DNA of 64,000 bases from Armillaria gallica (lineage: Eukaryota > Basidiomycota > Agaricomycetes > Agaricales > Physalacriaceae): positions 2,232,001 through 2,296,000 of the forward strand of contig JBANDB010000011.1 in the NCBI GenBank assembly GCA_037576215.1. Reading direction: 5' to 3'. Made by a program: the position numbers and the translations under genes. Below the pieces are notes generated by a model. The model was given only the letters and a program-made list of their open reading frames with translations, had not been told where the DNA came from and ran no database searches. Below are positions 45,647 to 56,485 of this stretch, one piece after another. The number at the start of each line of letters is the position of its first letter. Position 1 is the first letter of the stretch.

Positions 45647-48600
45647 ATGTCTGACCTCGAACCGCGGTCCCTCAGTCCTCAAAATTACCGGAATATCCTT
45701 CACTCTTCTGACGACGATGGCGACACCGCATCGCAGCGTTCAATATCGTTGTCGTCGCCAACGACGTCCCCAAGGCACTCTACCCTTATTAACGACCCTC
45801 ACGATTCCATGCTCCCTTCGCTTTCCTCCAACTCTTTCTCAAAGCGCGCCTCGAAGCCTTATACAGTGGATACTGATTACAGCTCAGAGGCCGACGATAT
45901 GAGCTTTTATAATCGAGATAACCATGAAAGTCCAAACACTTCTGCTGCCCCCTCAGTAATCGAAGAAACAAAGGAGTCGCCCGTTACCAGTCCACGAGTG
46001 GTGACCTACCCACCTCGAGGGGTGGATGCTGAATCCATCGCCGAGTCCTTTGCTTCTGGCTCGTCGAGGAAAGCCCGTCCCGAGTCTATGCTCGTTGTCC
46101 CGCCGGTTGGGCCCTTGGTTTTGGGTATCGCTTTGGTAGATTTTAACCATCTGGTGCGTCATGCCATCACTTTTCACGATATACCAACAAGGACGGCTTC
46201 TAGGTTGGCCCCAAGATAGAATGGTCGAAAGGAGATATATTTGAAGACGAAGAGGTGGCCAAGATACTGCCATTCTGGCTTTACCTGACGGCGCTCATCA
46301 GGTGCGTATCCGATGAAGAAGGCATTTTGGTACTAACGCTGGCGCATAGAATGCGGAAGACTACTCATATTTCCATCTGGTACCTTCAGGACCTAATCCT
46401 ACCACTATTTTCGGTATCTCGTATGTCCGCCAGTCCATTGTCGCATATCATTCGCGACTCATTATCCTCCAGATGTAACCAGCAAATCGCTACCTCTGCC
46501 CTCCTGGTCAAGATGCCAGATGTTACGCGTTCAACGGTTCAAAAAGCGGTTGTGGTTTTGGCATCAAAACCGGTCTTTGGTCCCATACGGTTCGTGAACA
46601 TTCATTTGAAAGTGCCGCAGTAGGCTGAATTCCCGTCGCCAGTGATAAGCTGGGTGTGGTGACGACAGCACTTTTTAATCAAAGGTTCGCGGTCTAGACA
46701 TCTTAGGATCAAAGCACTAAGATGAGCCTCTAGGGATTTCCAAGAAACCCAAATCCTCGATGATTTTGAAGTAGCGTTAGAGCCATCACTGCGTGGTCAG
46801 CTGACGGAAAGTGGATTGTATATGGGTACGTTACCCGCTCTTTCTCATTCTACATAGCTCATGTCCGGCAATAGGAACAAGCTTGTAGGTTCATCATTGA
46901 TCTCGAAACAGTGCTTATATCAATTCCACCTAGACGGGAATTTGTGCATGTCTTCCGACAGCGCACACTGGTCCTTGTGAAAGCATTGATGCTGCAAAAA
47001 GGGTACTCCAATAATTATTCCTATATTTTCCGTGCTCATTGTAGTTAAAGATCCTGTTTTTCGGACATCCTGTCGAAAGACTATGCACGTACCAATACTC
47101 CTTGATCTCCCTTCTCCCTGGTATGTCCATTACTGGTGTCTCATTCTGGTCAAATCAACTTGAGGTGACAGGTTTATTACAAACGCTGGACGATTGTGGT
47201 TCTCCGCCTCTAGCTGCTCGTGCGCCAACACTTGCGAAACCGTCTTCCCTGCGCACATCTGACCACAAGAGCATGATGGCATATACGGGCCTGCCACTCG
47301 ATATCTTTGGCAAGGTGATAATAAATTTATTTCCTGGATTCGTATACTTATGACGAACTGTAGGACGCGTTTTTCCAGCCATACCTACCCCTGCAACAAA
47401 TGGACATGCTGAAGGAAACAAAGAGCTGGCTCTGTGGAAGTACTAATTCAATCGTGACTCAGCAAAACGATATAGACCTTCTTGTCAATGTATGCGCTTG
47501 CTGATTTCCTACACTTGTTCCTAACTGACTGTTTGCACAGACCGAGACTGGCGCTTTTGAATTCCGCGACCCACAGTTGGAACGGTCAGCCGGTTTGACC
47601 CCAGCCGACAGGAAGTGGATGGACGATATTGTTCATGATGTCAACGAAGGCTGGAGCGATGAAGACCCCAAGCGCTCTCTGGGAGTGCAGTGTGTTCCCT
47701 CAGCCTTCTCTTCCTTTACAATTTATTGACGGCTCCCAGGTTCAAAGGCAGCGACGATTACCTTAGAGCAAAGGTGAATATCTTATACAGTAAAGAGTAA
47801 CAGGTAGTCTGATGTTCTTCAACAGTTCGAAGAGTATATAACCGCAGCATTAGCCTCGGTCCGGTATCGTGATTTTGTCGCGAAAGGCGAGGGAAATGGT
47901 GTCATTATTACAGGGGGCACCGGTTCGTTGTTCCCTTGGGAAGGTAATTATGTTTGACTTATATTCTCGTGTTTTCGCAGGAGGTGACGCTAGTTCTACG
48001 GAAGATTTCAATCCTTTCTGGATATCGGAATTCAAGAATACGAATGCTTATGAGATATGGGAGAGAACAACTGACCCGCTACTTTTTGATATCGTGGAAC
48101 CACGGTTAGTCCTAGGTTTGTGTGTGGAATGATATTGATCTGATTTCTGGACCGTTCAGGCATCCCTGCAATGAAAAGCCTTCTGTTGTAGCCGATATCG
48201 GTCTGCGACTCACTGAAGGGATTCAAGAGCTGAAACTTGAGCAACAACTGGCACCAGCAAGAGAGGCAGTAGCGCGGACGTCAGCCAACTTTTTCAAAGC
48301 TATGGAAGGTGTACGCGGAAAATGGATGCAACGATCAGCATCCAACTCTTCATCAACGAGCGACGAGACGAAAAATTCACGTGCCAGCACACCCGTAGAT
48401 ATCACCAAGGTGGATTTGGAAGGTTCTGAGCCAACCACTGCCAGGCCGGCATCGTTTTCGAGAAACTCCTCAGATTCGAAGTCATCTTCTCCTCAGATAC
48501 AATCCCAGCGTCCCAACTTTTCGGCATGGGGAGCCAACATCGGCGCATTTGTGTCGTCGCGCGCCCCTCGTTTTTCGCTTTCACGAACCCCAACTGAAGA

Positions 48601-48805
48601 TTCGTTTACAAACACGAGCACGACAGCGACAAAAACAAAGACTGCTGGCAGTCCCACTGTTTCGCCGACGGTACCGTTCACGGCCTCTCCGACAATATTG
48701 TCGCCGCAGTCCTCCCCGTCTATTCCAGCCCAGCATAGATCACCTGAGCATCTGGTAGAACGCCGGACAGAAGAGCAGACGGAGACCACAGGCATGGCTC
48801 TCTGA
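45647..48805 (+). CDS. AVL9: AVL9-family DENN-like protein of late secretion (two apparent frameshifts)
   Basis: Sixteen exons begin 45647-46153, 46204-46301, 46350-46420, 46473-46589, 46643-46684, 46734-46825, 46875-46884 and 46934-47002. They continue 47051-47120, 47172-47314, 47364-47489, 47541-47689, 47740-47773, 47826-47922, 47981-48104 and 48160-48805. Avl9 acts in exocytic transport from the Golgi; the family is DENN-related. Hallmarks are VDFNHLVGPKIEW, LPF then ALPDGAHQ, DYSYFHL, FGISC, RSTVQKAVVVL, RTLVLVKALML, RILFFGHPVERLCTYQYSL and LLQTLDD. One base is missing at 46275/46276 (LPF to LALPDG) and another in the A-run 46996-47000 (LQK to RILFFG). With both restored the gene has 799 codons (798 residues). 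Exon 7 is 10 nt. The first 165 residues and the last 200 are Ser/Thr-rich and disordered. The conserved context favours sequencing errors. Confidence 0.9.
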
Positions 48806-49040
48806 TCTCTCTTTTGTCTTCCCCTTTTCTCGGGACTACAGACAGTTTCCATGGCGCATTGTATTTAAAAATTACAGCTCTGAGATAGCCATAGTCACAG
48901 ATACCCGATACATACATTTATGATACATGCATAATGAACTTGGTCACGAATGTGGCTGTTGGTCGAACTGAAGCGGTGAATCCCACAAAAGGAAATCGTG
49001 ACACGCGCTTGTGGTTGCTCTCAACTTTCATCTCGACGGC

Positions 49041-50365
49041 ATGTCGCAGAACAATCATCTCTTCAATCGACTCTGCGATGACATAGAAACGCGTGAAACG
49101 GCCAAGGAGATCTATCGTCTAGCGAATGCCAAGACGCGGCCAGGTTCTGGGTTTGATTTGGGGGCTCTCAGGACTGGACTACCTGCTATTTGCGTGTATA
49201 TCGCGTCAATAAGGCAAACCTTCCCCTCGATTTTCTGTTTTCCTTTCTGACTTGTCGTATAGGCTCAAAAACAATCAAATATCGCGCGCGTCAGCCCAGC
49301 AATCATCGTGTTTGAAGCCATCAGATTTTGACAAGGGCGTAGCTGCAGTAGAAAGCGCCCTCGGAACCAGCACCTCACGGCGCAGTCGTTCCAACACAGA
49401 CGGGTTCTACCAGAATCTCATCGAAGAGTATGAGCTGACGCCAATCGCGCAGCTCGTCACTAGCTGGGTGCGCAGGACGGAGAGCGTCCTTGTCATGAGG
49501 GAAGTGTTCAACGTCGATCGGAAAGAGGTCAAATGCGCGGTCTTCTTTTGGGTGTGCAGTTTTCTCAAGGTATGCGAATACGTTTATCTACAGGCGGTAC
49601 TTTTGCTGAAGGCGTGGTCAGGATGATGTTGTCATCGAGAAAGAGGCATTTCTATCGCAGTTCGCCATCGATGCGAAGACGTTCGAACCCATTGTCAAGA
49701 AACTGATCAAGACGGCGGGCTCTCTTGCTCAGCAGATTAAAGCAGAGAGGACGAGCTACGATCCGTCGAAAAAGGTCACGCCGTTCTCTACACCCCACGC
49801 GTCTCCACGAAAATCGCCCTCGAAGACGCCTCTGAGGGTGGCACCGTCCAATTCTCCTACGAAGCTGGACCCATCTCCCACGAAAACCATTGCCAAATCG
49901 CTCTTCGCGCCCTCTACACCCTCAACACGGAAATCACCTTCAAAGCCCCTTCGAGTTCCTTCTACAAACGACAAACGAAAAGAGGATAACCCTTTGGAGA
50001 GTCCTACCAAGAAGCGTAAAATCTCGTCCCCACAACCCGCAGAGCAGAGTCCCACCAAAAAGCGTAAAGTGCAGACACCGCTGGCCAAGGTTGACGAGGA
50101 CGAGAACCCTTTCCAAAGCCCGTCCAAGAAATCGTCCTCTCGCCTCCATGCACCCTTTCCCCAGCCCCAGTTCTCCCCGCCGCCCGACGATCTCTTCTCA
50201 GAGGAGGAACCCGAGCTCGCCCCGCAGCGCCGCTTCAGACCAGTGTTCCTCGATGCGAAGCAATGGGCGAGCCGTGACCCTCGCTTGGAATCTATAGCCA
50301 GAAAGGCAGACAATGCCAAGCGGCGGATTATCGAGGCTCATGGGCATCCGTTCGGAAATGGATAG
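49041..50365 (+). CDS. ORC6: Origin recognition complex subunit 6
   Basis: Three exons (49041-49204, 49263-49569, 49622-50365) give 404 residues. ORC6 is the smallest subunit of the origin recognition complex that licenses DNA replication in the nucleus. The N-terminal half has the TFIIB-like helical domains (CDDIETRETAKEIYRLANAK, ALRTGLPAICVYIAL, SSCLKPSDFDKGVAAVESAL). The C-terminal half is disordered, with many SP/TP sites followed by basic residues (SPRKSPSK, SPTKKRKI, SPTKKRKV), matching CDK phosphorylation consensus and nuclear-localisation signals. The C-terminus (RDPRLESIARKADNAKRRII) may bind the rest of the complex. ATG 49041 is chosen; an in-frame ATG ten codons upstream is possible. 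It lies 235 bp downstream of AVL9 on the same strand. Confidence 0.85.
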
Positions 50366-51075
50366 TGCCCTGGGTGTATCTTCGGTAACGATGAGTGGCG
50401 AGATTTTCAAATTGTTGTGCATTCTCTTCCTTTGCCCATCCGACCCTTGTCCGTGGGAAGCTTCATGGGATGCGGTGGCGAGGATTCTTGAATTCGATGA
50501 GTATCAGTGTCACTATCTGACATGTCCTTCCATGTTGTATTTTCATTCTCGTCGTTTATTTCACAAGTTCACAATCAGCTGTAATACCATCTCTCCACTT
50601 GTACTGTATCCCTTCCTCATGGCAGACTATCAATTTTACCCTGATCATTCCTACCGCCCACGATGTCGATGCTATCGTAATTCGTGTGCGAACCAAGGTT
50701 CTTTGGAGTCGGCTCCACCGGTCTCAATGAGTAGCAATGTTCCCGGGGCCCGTACATAGGTATTCTTCACAACGACCGGTACTTCCAATCCGAGTCGGCT
50801 TGCATCATGCTGCTAACCAGACCAGTTGTACGACAGGTGCGTCAGAATTCGGACTCTATTGTCTGGAAGTGACGAGGAGATAAAGATGTCTGTGTGTTAT
50901 CCACGGCCACACAAAGCATAAGATTAGGCTCTATAGATATCGAACGATTTGCTGCAGGGATGCGCAGTAGTTGTGCACGAGGAGGCTGTGAGACAAGGTC
51001 GGCATTTTGTTTGGTTGCCGGCGCATAGTCGCAGACAAACAAAAGAGCATACTTTGTCCTTTCACTACCATCGCT
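50366..51075. other. Gene-free stretch
   Basis: A 148-codon frame overlapping the ORC6 end (50313-50759) has no family resemblance and is taken as chance. The rest is the presumed promoter of the MYND gene. Confidence 0.4.
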
Positions 51076-52277
51076 ATGCCGCACCGCAAGCAGTACTACT
51101 CTCTGTTCTCGCCACCGAGCCTCTCAATGACGGAGCTAGTCAAGACTACGCTCGACCACGATTCCACCGACATGCTCATCGACAAATGGCTCGAACACCG
51201 CGGCTCGACTCACGACGCTTACCACGAGTGGTTTCGCGAGGTCAGAGAACGCAAGCACGCACACTCCCAGAACAAGCAGGCCATCGTGTGGAGCAAAGGC
51301 GAATTCGTTCCCGAGAACATCTTCTGCCGCACTGTCGACACGGGGCGACTCATACCCCTCGACAGGACGTGGACGACCCACGTCTACCACCACCGCTCAA
51401 TGCAGGAGCGAAAATTGTCTATGATGCCCGTTGTCTTTACCATGGTGCGCGAATCTACCCGTGTTATCAAAGAAAATTTGCTTTAATTTTATCCAGTTGC
51501 CGGAATTGATGATCCTGCGCGGTATGCACGACACGGGCTGTGATGAGATCTTCATCATCGTCACCGATCTCAAGCGACAGGAAATGGACGACGTGACAGA
51601 ATATTTCAAGCTGGTCTGTCGGCAGGCCTTTGGGCGAACGTGTAAACCCAGCATGGAGCGAAAAATACAATACGAACGTACGTCTGCTGTCCTTCTGCTG
51701 GTATCACCGCCACAGCTCACTGTTTTTTAGATATGCGTATAACGCACACACTTGTCCGGCAGAGAAGAAATCCATGTTTCCCCCAGATCGATCTCACTCT
51801 TCGCGCCATCCTTTATGAGAAGCGTCCCCGTTTCATCGTCCTTTTCTCACACCAAACCACCTCCTATTCCCAAATCCTCTTCACCCATACCTCCTTTGTT
51901 CCAGACGAGGAAATATTCTACGACTATCCCACCGGTTGTCCCAATCCCTGCTGTACTGAAGACTGTGAGATGATCCGTTTTCCCAGGCGGGGCCTAGAAA
52001 CCGCTTCCGTACTCGAGATCAAACGGGGAGGAAAGTTTGGGCGCAGAATCCGCGCACGGCAGATGTGTAATTGGATTGAGTGCGACGTGTGCTTTGAAGA
52101 GGAGCCAGCGTCGATATCCACTGGCAGCAGTGAGGGTTCTGAGAGCAGTGTCGAGGCCAAAGATCACAGAGTTGTGGGTCAGACGTGTAGCAAGTGCAAG
52201 CTCGTCAAATACTGCTGTCTGGACACCAGAAGAAGGATTGGGAAGAGCATCGACGGGTTTGTGTAAAGATGGCTTGA
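51076..52277 (+). CDS. MYND-type zinc-finger protein (one apparent frameshift)
   Basis: Exons 51076-51444, 51497-51677 and 51731-52277 encode a protein with a C-terminal MYND finger, a protein-protein interaction module. The finger reads QTCSKCKLVKYC and then, one frame away, SGHQKKDWEEHRRVC. One base is missing at 52217/52218; restoring it gives the exact MYND spacing and 366 codons (365 residues). In the uncorrected frame translation stops at 52264-52266. One zinc ligand is His (SGHQ) where Cys is commoner. The rest of the protein has paired cysteines (PTGCPNPCCTEDC; CNWIECDVC) and no domain I recognise. No signal peptide is seen. The start at 51076 follows an A-rich leader and a CTATG context; an in-frame ATG at 51007 is less likely. 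Confidence 0.75.
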
Positions 52278-52674
52278 TAGGATGCCCGTGCGATACTTCT
52301 TTTTCCCTGTGATACCTCGCATTTTGCGACATTTCTCGAGCTCCCACTGACATTGATTATATTGCTTCATCCTTTTTATGCTTGCAGAAAATTGTACGTT
52401 ATGTATGGTTTATTTGCGAACTTTAGTAGGAATGATGATACTATACTTTCTACTTACTGCCTTCTAGGGTATTCAGCTTCCCCCATGATCCTCAATACAC
52501 GCGTCACATATACAGCTGTCAAAACTTCGTCCGTCTTATGGCTTACGCCGTCCGCATAGAGTATCCTAAAATCCGTCCCCCCACATTAGACTCCTGATTC
52601 GACACGATTCAACGATGTGTAGCGGAAACAAAGCACCCGGGAAACTTACAAAACACAAATATTTCCTACTCGAG
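52278..52674. other. Intergenic between convergent genes
   Basis: 3' flanks of the MYND gene (+) and the membrane-protein gene (-). No further feature is seen. Confidence 0.4.
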
Positions 52675-54500
52675 TTAGAATGGTATCGGTTTCTCAGCTT
52701 CCGTCAGCGGTTTCCTCCTTCCGGGAGGTAGAACGGTCACATTGCCATCTATGCGGGGCAATGGTGGGGCTGGTTCCCTACGATGGAAAGGATCTTCATC
52801 AATAAGAGATCGATTGTAGATAGAGGAGTACACCGATGGTGCTGGAGACCGGGGTGGTATCGGGCTGAGGAACCTGACCGCCTTGTTGGGTGGCGCAGCA
52901 GTCGGCGGTGGCGAGAGTTGATGATCCGACTTTGCAGGTGAAGCCAGCATCGGGCACGTTGACATCCTCGAGTCCTCGCTATGCCGGAAATTCGCCGTCG
53001 TGGGAGAATCGTCAGAGTACCGCGAGAGCGATGACTGATACGACTTGTGGCGGAAGAGCTTGGACGTTTCCTCGGCGTATATTGCAGGGGTGTAGGGCTC
53101 CAGCTCGACGCCGGAGTCGATGGTTTTCTCGGTACCGTGGATTTTGCTGACGTCCGTTGTGGATCCTGCGAGCGTGGTGTTGTCGTCGAGGTAGATATGG
53201 GGTATGGAGGTGGCGAATGATTCGTGTCCGGCAGTTTGGAGGCTGAGGCGGATGGCGTTGAGTCTATGTGGGGAGCCGATGCGCTGCTTGAGGCTGATGC
53301 TGCCGCGTTTCTTCCGGAACGTAGAGGAGCTGTCGGGGTATTCCAGGTCGTCGGGATACTCCACATTGCGGTCCATGCGCTGGTGGAAGAACATGACGCC
53401 AACAGCGAGGTTTATGAACATCAGAGAGGCTCCGGACTACATACTAGTTGTGAGTGACGATTGAAAGCAGGTGGGGAAAGAAGGCACTTCAATGATTGCG
53501 GACAGGTCTCCAGAAGTGCCCCATATTCGTGGATCCAGTAAACCGCGTGGACGACACTGGCCGCAGTAATGATGACAGCGCAAAATAAGAGTATCAATAA
53601 TACTCTATGCTGGGCATGGTAGACTGTGCCTGCGATCAAAGTAACTGCAGGCGCAGCCAATATGATTAGGTTTGAGAATAGTTCAACTGGGATGATGTGT
53701 GAATTTCTGCCATAGCAATGCTTGAGTGCAACAGAAACATACAAGCAAGCACAGTAATTTTGATAGTCTGGTCTGTCAATAATCGAGTTAGTTGGCGCGC
53801 CAAAGGACGAATTGATCACCCACTATCGCATTTGGGCTGTGATTGGTCTTGCCATGATTCGTCTCGGTGACAAAGGTATATCCTTTGCGCCAGCAACGAC
53901 GCCCACATCAGAAGGAATAGTACAGATCCAAAGAAAGGTAGCTTTCGAGAAAAGATCCCGGGCGGGGATGACCTTATAAAAGAAAACATTAAGCTCATTC
54001 GGCTCAGCCTAAAGATGAGATGTTCGGTATTCAAACGCAAGAGCAATGGTAGTTGCTGAACACATACCAAACAACGACCAAGAACATGGCACTATCTACC
54101 CAATAGGACCTTATTCTAAATATTTCAGACTGGCCAAAAGGCCCCACGCCTACGGTGACTTTAGAGGGAGCGCGGGAAGAGCGTAACCACGTACTACGCA
54201 CCTGGCACGTCAGTGTAAATCCAGTAGCAGACCAGCCACACCAGAGAGCACACCATGGCTATGCTCGCACACGCGTCGTCTAGCCATAGGCGTCCTTTCC
54301 GCGATCGGTACGCCAGTCGGAAGAAAGTGAATATCTGCGCTAAACCATGGACAACTGTAGCGGTGACTTGAAGGACGGATCGTCAGGTCAGATTTATTAA
54401 CAACAGGAACCAGGCACTCACTCCGCAGAGTCCAGACAGTGACCATGACCGTGAAGAAAAAAGCAAGCAAGTAGACGAGAAACGAATGGAAGAGGTCGGT
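52675..54500 (-). CDS. Seven-helix fungal membrane protein with long cytoplasmic tail (one apparent frameshift)
   Basis: Exons on the minus strand, 5' to 3', are one ending at 54422, then 54202-54354, 54068-54158, 53824-54008, 53743-53772, 53488-53686 and 52675-53436. Seven hydrophobic segments are visible: FLVYLLAFFFTVMVTVWTL, SIAMVCSLVWLVCYWIY, SAMFLVVVWLSRMSLMFSFI, LPFFGSVLFLLMWASLLAQ, TIKITVLAFELFSNLIIL, RVLLILLFCAVIITAASVV and SLMFINLAVGVMFF. A polar tail of about 240 residues follows. This topology and the SRMSLMF motif match uncharacterised fungal integral membrane proteins; receptor function is only a possibility. The frame changes between HEYG and TSGDLSAIIE at the G-run 53519-53522, again a missing base. 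The first exon is not resolved: a stop precedes TM1 in its own frame, so the true start lies upstream near 54500-54660. Confidence 0.75.
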
Positions 54501-54789
54501 TAGTGTTCACCGTAGATTCAAGAGACAAAGTCCCGCTTCTTCGGAATTGTAAATGGATGTCAGAAGTAGCGGCTAGTACGCCATCTGAGGGAATTGACCC
54601 CGATACCATAGTTACTACATAGCACCCTTGGAAGAACCTTGGAAATGCCGGACATGGCGGCCACGTCTAGGTCACGACCGGTCACAAACAATTCAATTCG
54701 GTTGCTACGCGTTGTTTCCCCGGCGAGTCCTTGGCAAGCAAAAACGTCATCGGAAGGCACACCACATCTCTTCTCTCCTGAAGATCAGC

Positions 54790-55898
54790 ATGTCGATTCG
54801 CTATCTGTCTGCGAAAGTCGCCCAACAAGTTGACTTCTTTCTTTATCGTGCTTCAATACACTAATGAATGGATTTAAGATAGATGAGGAGCTCATGAGCG
54901 CGGCAGGGGCATTCAGCCTCGACCAGGTCCGTTGCTAGCCGCTGCGCATGCTTCGATAAACTAAATCTGACACCTTAGCTCATGGAATTGGCAGGCCTGG
55001 CATGCGCACAGACGCTGGCCAAGGTTTACGATAATGAAAAGTTCAACCGAGTTCTTGTATGTTGTGGACCGGGCAATCAAGGTTAGGTTGCGCCTCATGC
55101 CGCTGCTCATTTACATGCTGATCGATCATCGCCTCCAAGGTGGGGATGGCTTAGTCGCCGCTCGACATCTCAGTAAGTTGCAATACCCGTAAACTTTTTT
55201 TTCTGCCGTCTTTTGACGTCCGCGGTTCGAGGCATGTTCGGGTACTCTCCGACAATCTATATGCCGAAAGTGAGCACCGCACCGTGACGTCGACTGGGAT
55301 CAAGTCAGTAACGTTAATATCTCCAGCCGGGGTCCAAGGACATATACAAGGTACATCGCTTCCAAACTTCAGAGCTCCACTCGTTGCTAATTTCTTTCCT
55401 TCAAAGCGACTGAAAACTCAATGCGATGATATGATGATCAAGACGCTTACACCTTCGATGGATACCGACAGTCTTCGCAGCGCTTTATCTTCTAGCGATG
55501 TAATCCTTGATGCTATATTCGGCTTCTCTTTCAAGGGACCTGTTCGAGCGCCTTTTGATGTCGCTTTGCCCTTGATCTCCGAGTCTCGCCTTCCCATCGT
55601 CTCCGTCGACATCCCGTCCGGCTGGGATGTCGAGAAAGGGAACGATGTTGGCGTCGGCCTTAATCCTGACGTCCTCATCAGTCTGACGGCTCCGAAAGAA
55701 GGGGTAAAGTCCTTTGAGGGCATCCACTTCCTTGGCGGCCGTTTTGTCCCAAAGTGAGCACCCGAGCCTATACTTTTCATCGAGGTCGTTAAATGAATAC
55801 ACCTCAGGATGCTAGAAGAAAAGTTCCAACTTAATTTGCCACCGTATCCAGGGTCAGAACAAATTGTCGAACTCCCTCGGCTTTCGCAAAAACTGTAG
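54790..55898 (+). CDS. NAD(P)H-hydrate epimerase
   Basis: Eight exons (54790-54828, 54879-54926, 54979-55081, 55140-55172, 55232-55269, 55327-55350, 55407-55753, 55808-55898) close to 240 residues, matching the family length (yeast Nnr1, human NAXE). The enzyme interconverts R and S epimers of damaged, hydrated NAD(P)H so that the dehydratase can repair them. YjeF-N landmarks are [85 protein letters not shown] and LISLTAPK, then [10 protein letters not shown]. The Asp of VDIPSGWD is the usual catalytic or cation-site residue. No mitochondrial presequence is obvious from this start. The gene is divergent from the membrane-protein gene across a short interval. Confidence 0.95.
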
Positions 55899-56485
55899 AG
55901 CGACTGATTACAAATGGTGGTGCGAATGATGACAGTTCTTTTCAGTCATTACTGCCGGTGTATAAGGTGAACATAGCAATGGACATCAGCTCCCGAACTC
56001 TACAGAACTTCTCTCCCCCGAAGATCGTTTGTTTCGTTGTAGGAGATTATGGGTCGTGGCGTGTCAAGTGTTGGCGTAAGTCTTATGGAATGTTTTGCGC
56101 GTTTCGTTTCGTACTTGCTCCTTCGCCGCTGACGCGCTATGACTATTGAAGTCGTATCATCTTGTCTGACACAGCCTGAGATATACTTCCACCCATTCCT
56201 ATTTGCATTGAACTCGATCAACCGAATTGGCCGACTTAGAATCTCTGAATGCTTTCAGAGCTTCGCAACTTCAAAAGGAGTAGGCATTCAACATTCAGGT
56301 TTGAAGACAAAGTCTGTGAAGCACACTATGAAAATAGGACGTGGTTGGGAGCTGTAGTCGTTTTGGTAACAAAAATTCGATATTAGCCCCTATGGTTTCT
56401 TCGGTCTACGGCCCGATCGAAAAGTCACGCGAGAACGGGCCCAAATACGCGTCCTCAGCGCCTCAGTTGCAGACGGCACCCAACC
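55899..56485. other. Gene-free stretch
   Basis: A short open frame at 55958-56149 has no family resemblance. The right end is the presumed promoter of the S28 peptidase. Confidence 0.4.

Noticed and set aside
46875..46933. Apparent in-frame stop in AVL9 after GTSL
   Set aside because: Explained by a 10-nt exon (46875-46884) followed by a GT-AG intron; the frame continues as REFVHVFRQRTLVL.
49756..50319. Open frame of 187 codons antisense to ORC6
   Set aside because: A shadow of the Ser/Pro/Lys-rich ORC6 tail; Gly/Phe/Ser repeats mirror the sense codons.
50313..50759. Open frame of 148 codons overlapping the ORC6 end
   Set aside because: No homology or codon-use support; ORC6 itself accounts for the first part in another frame.
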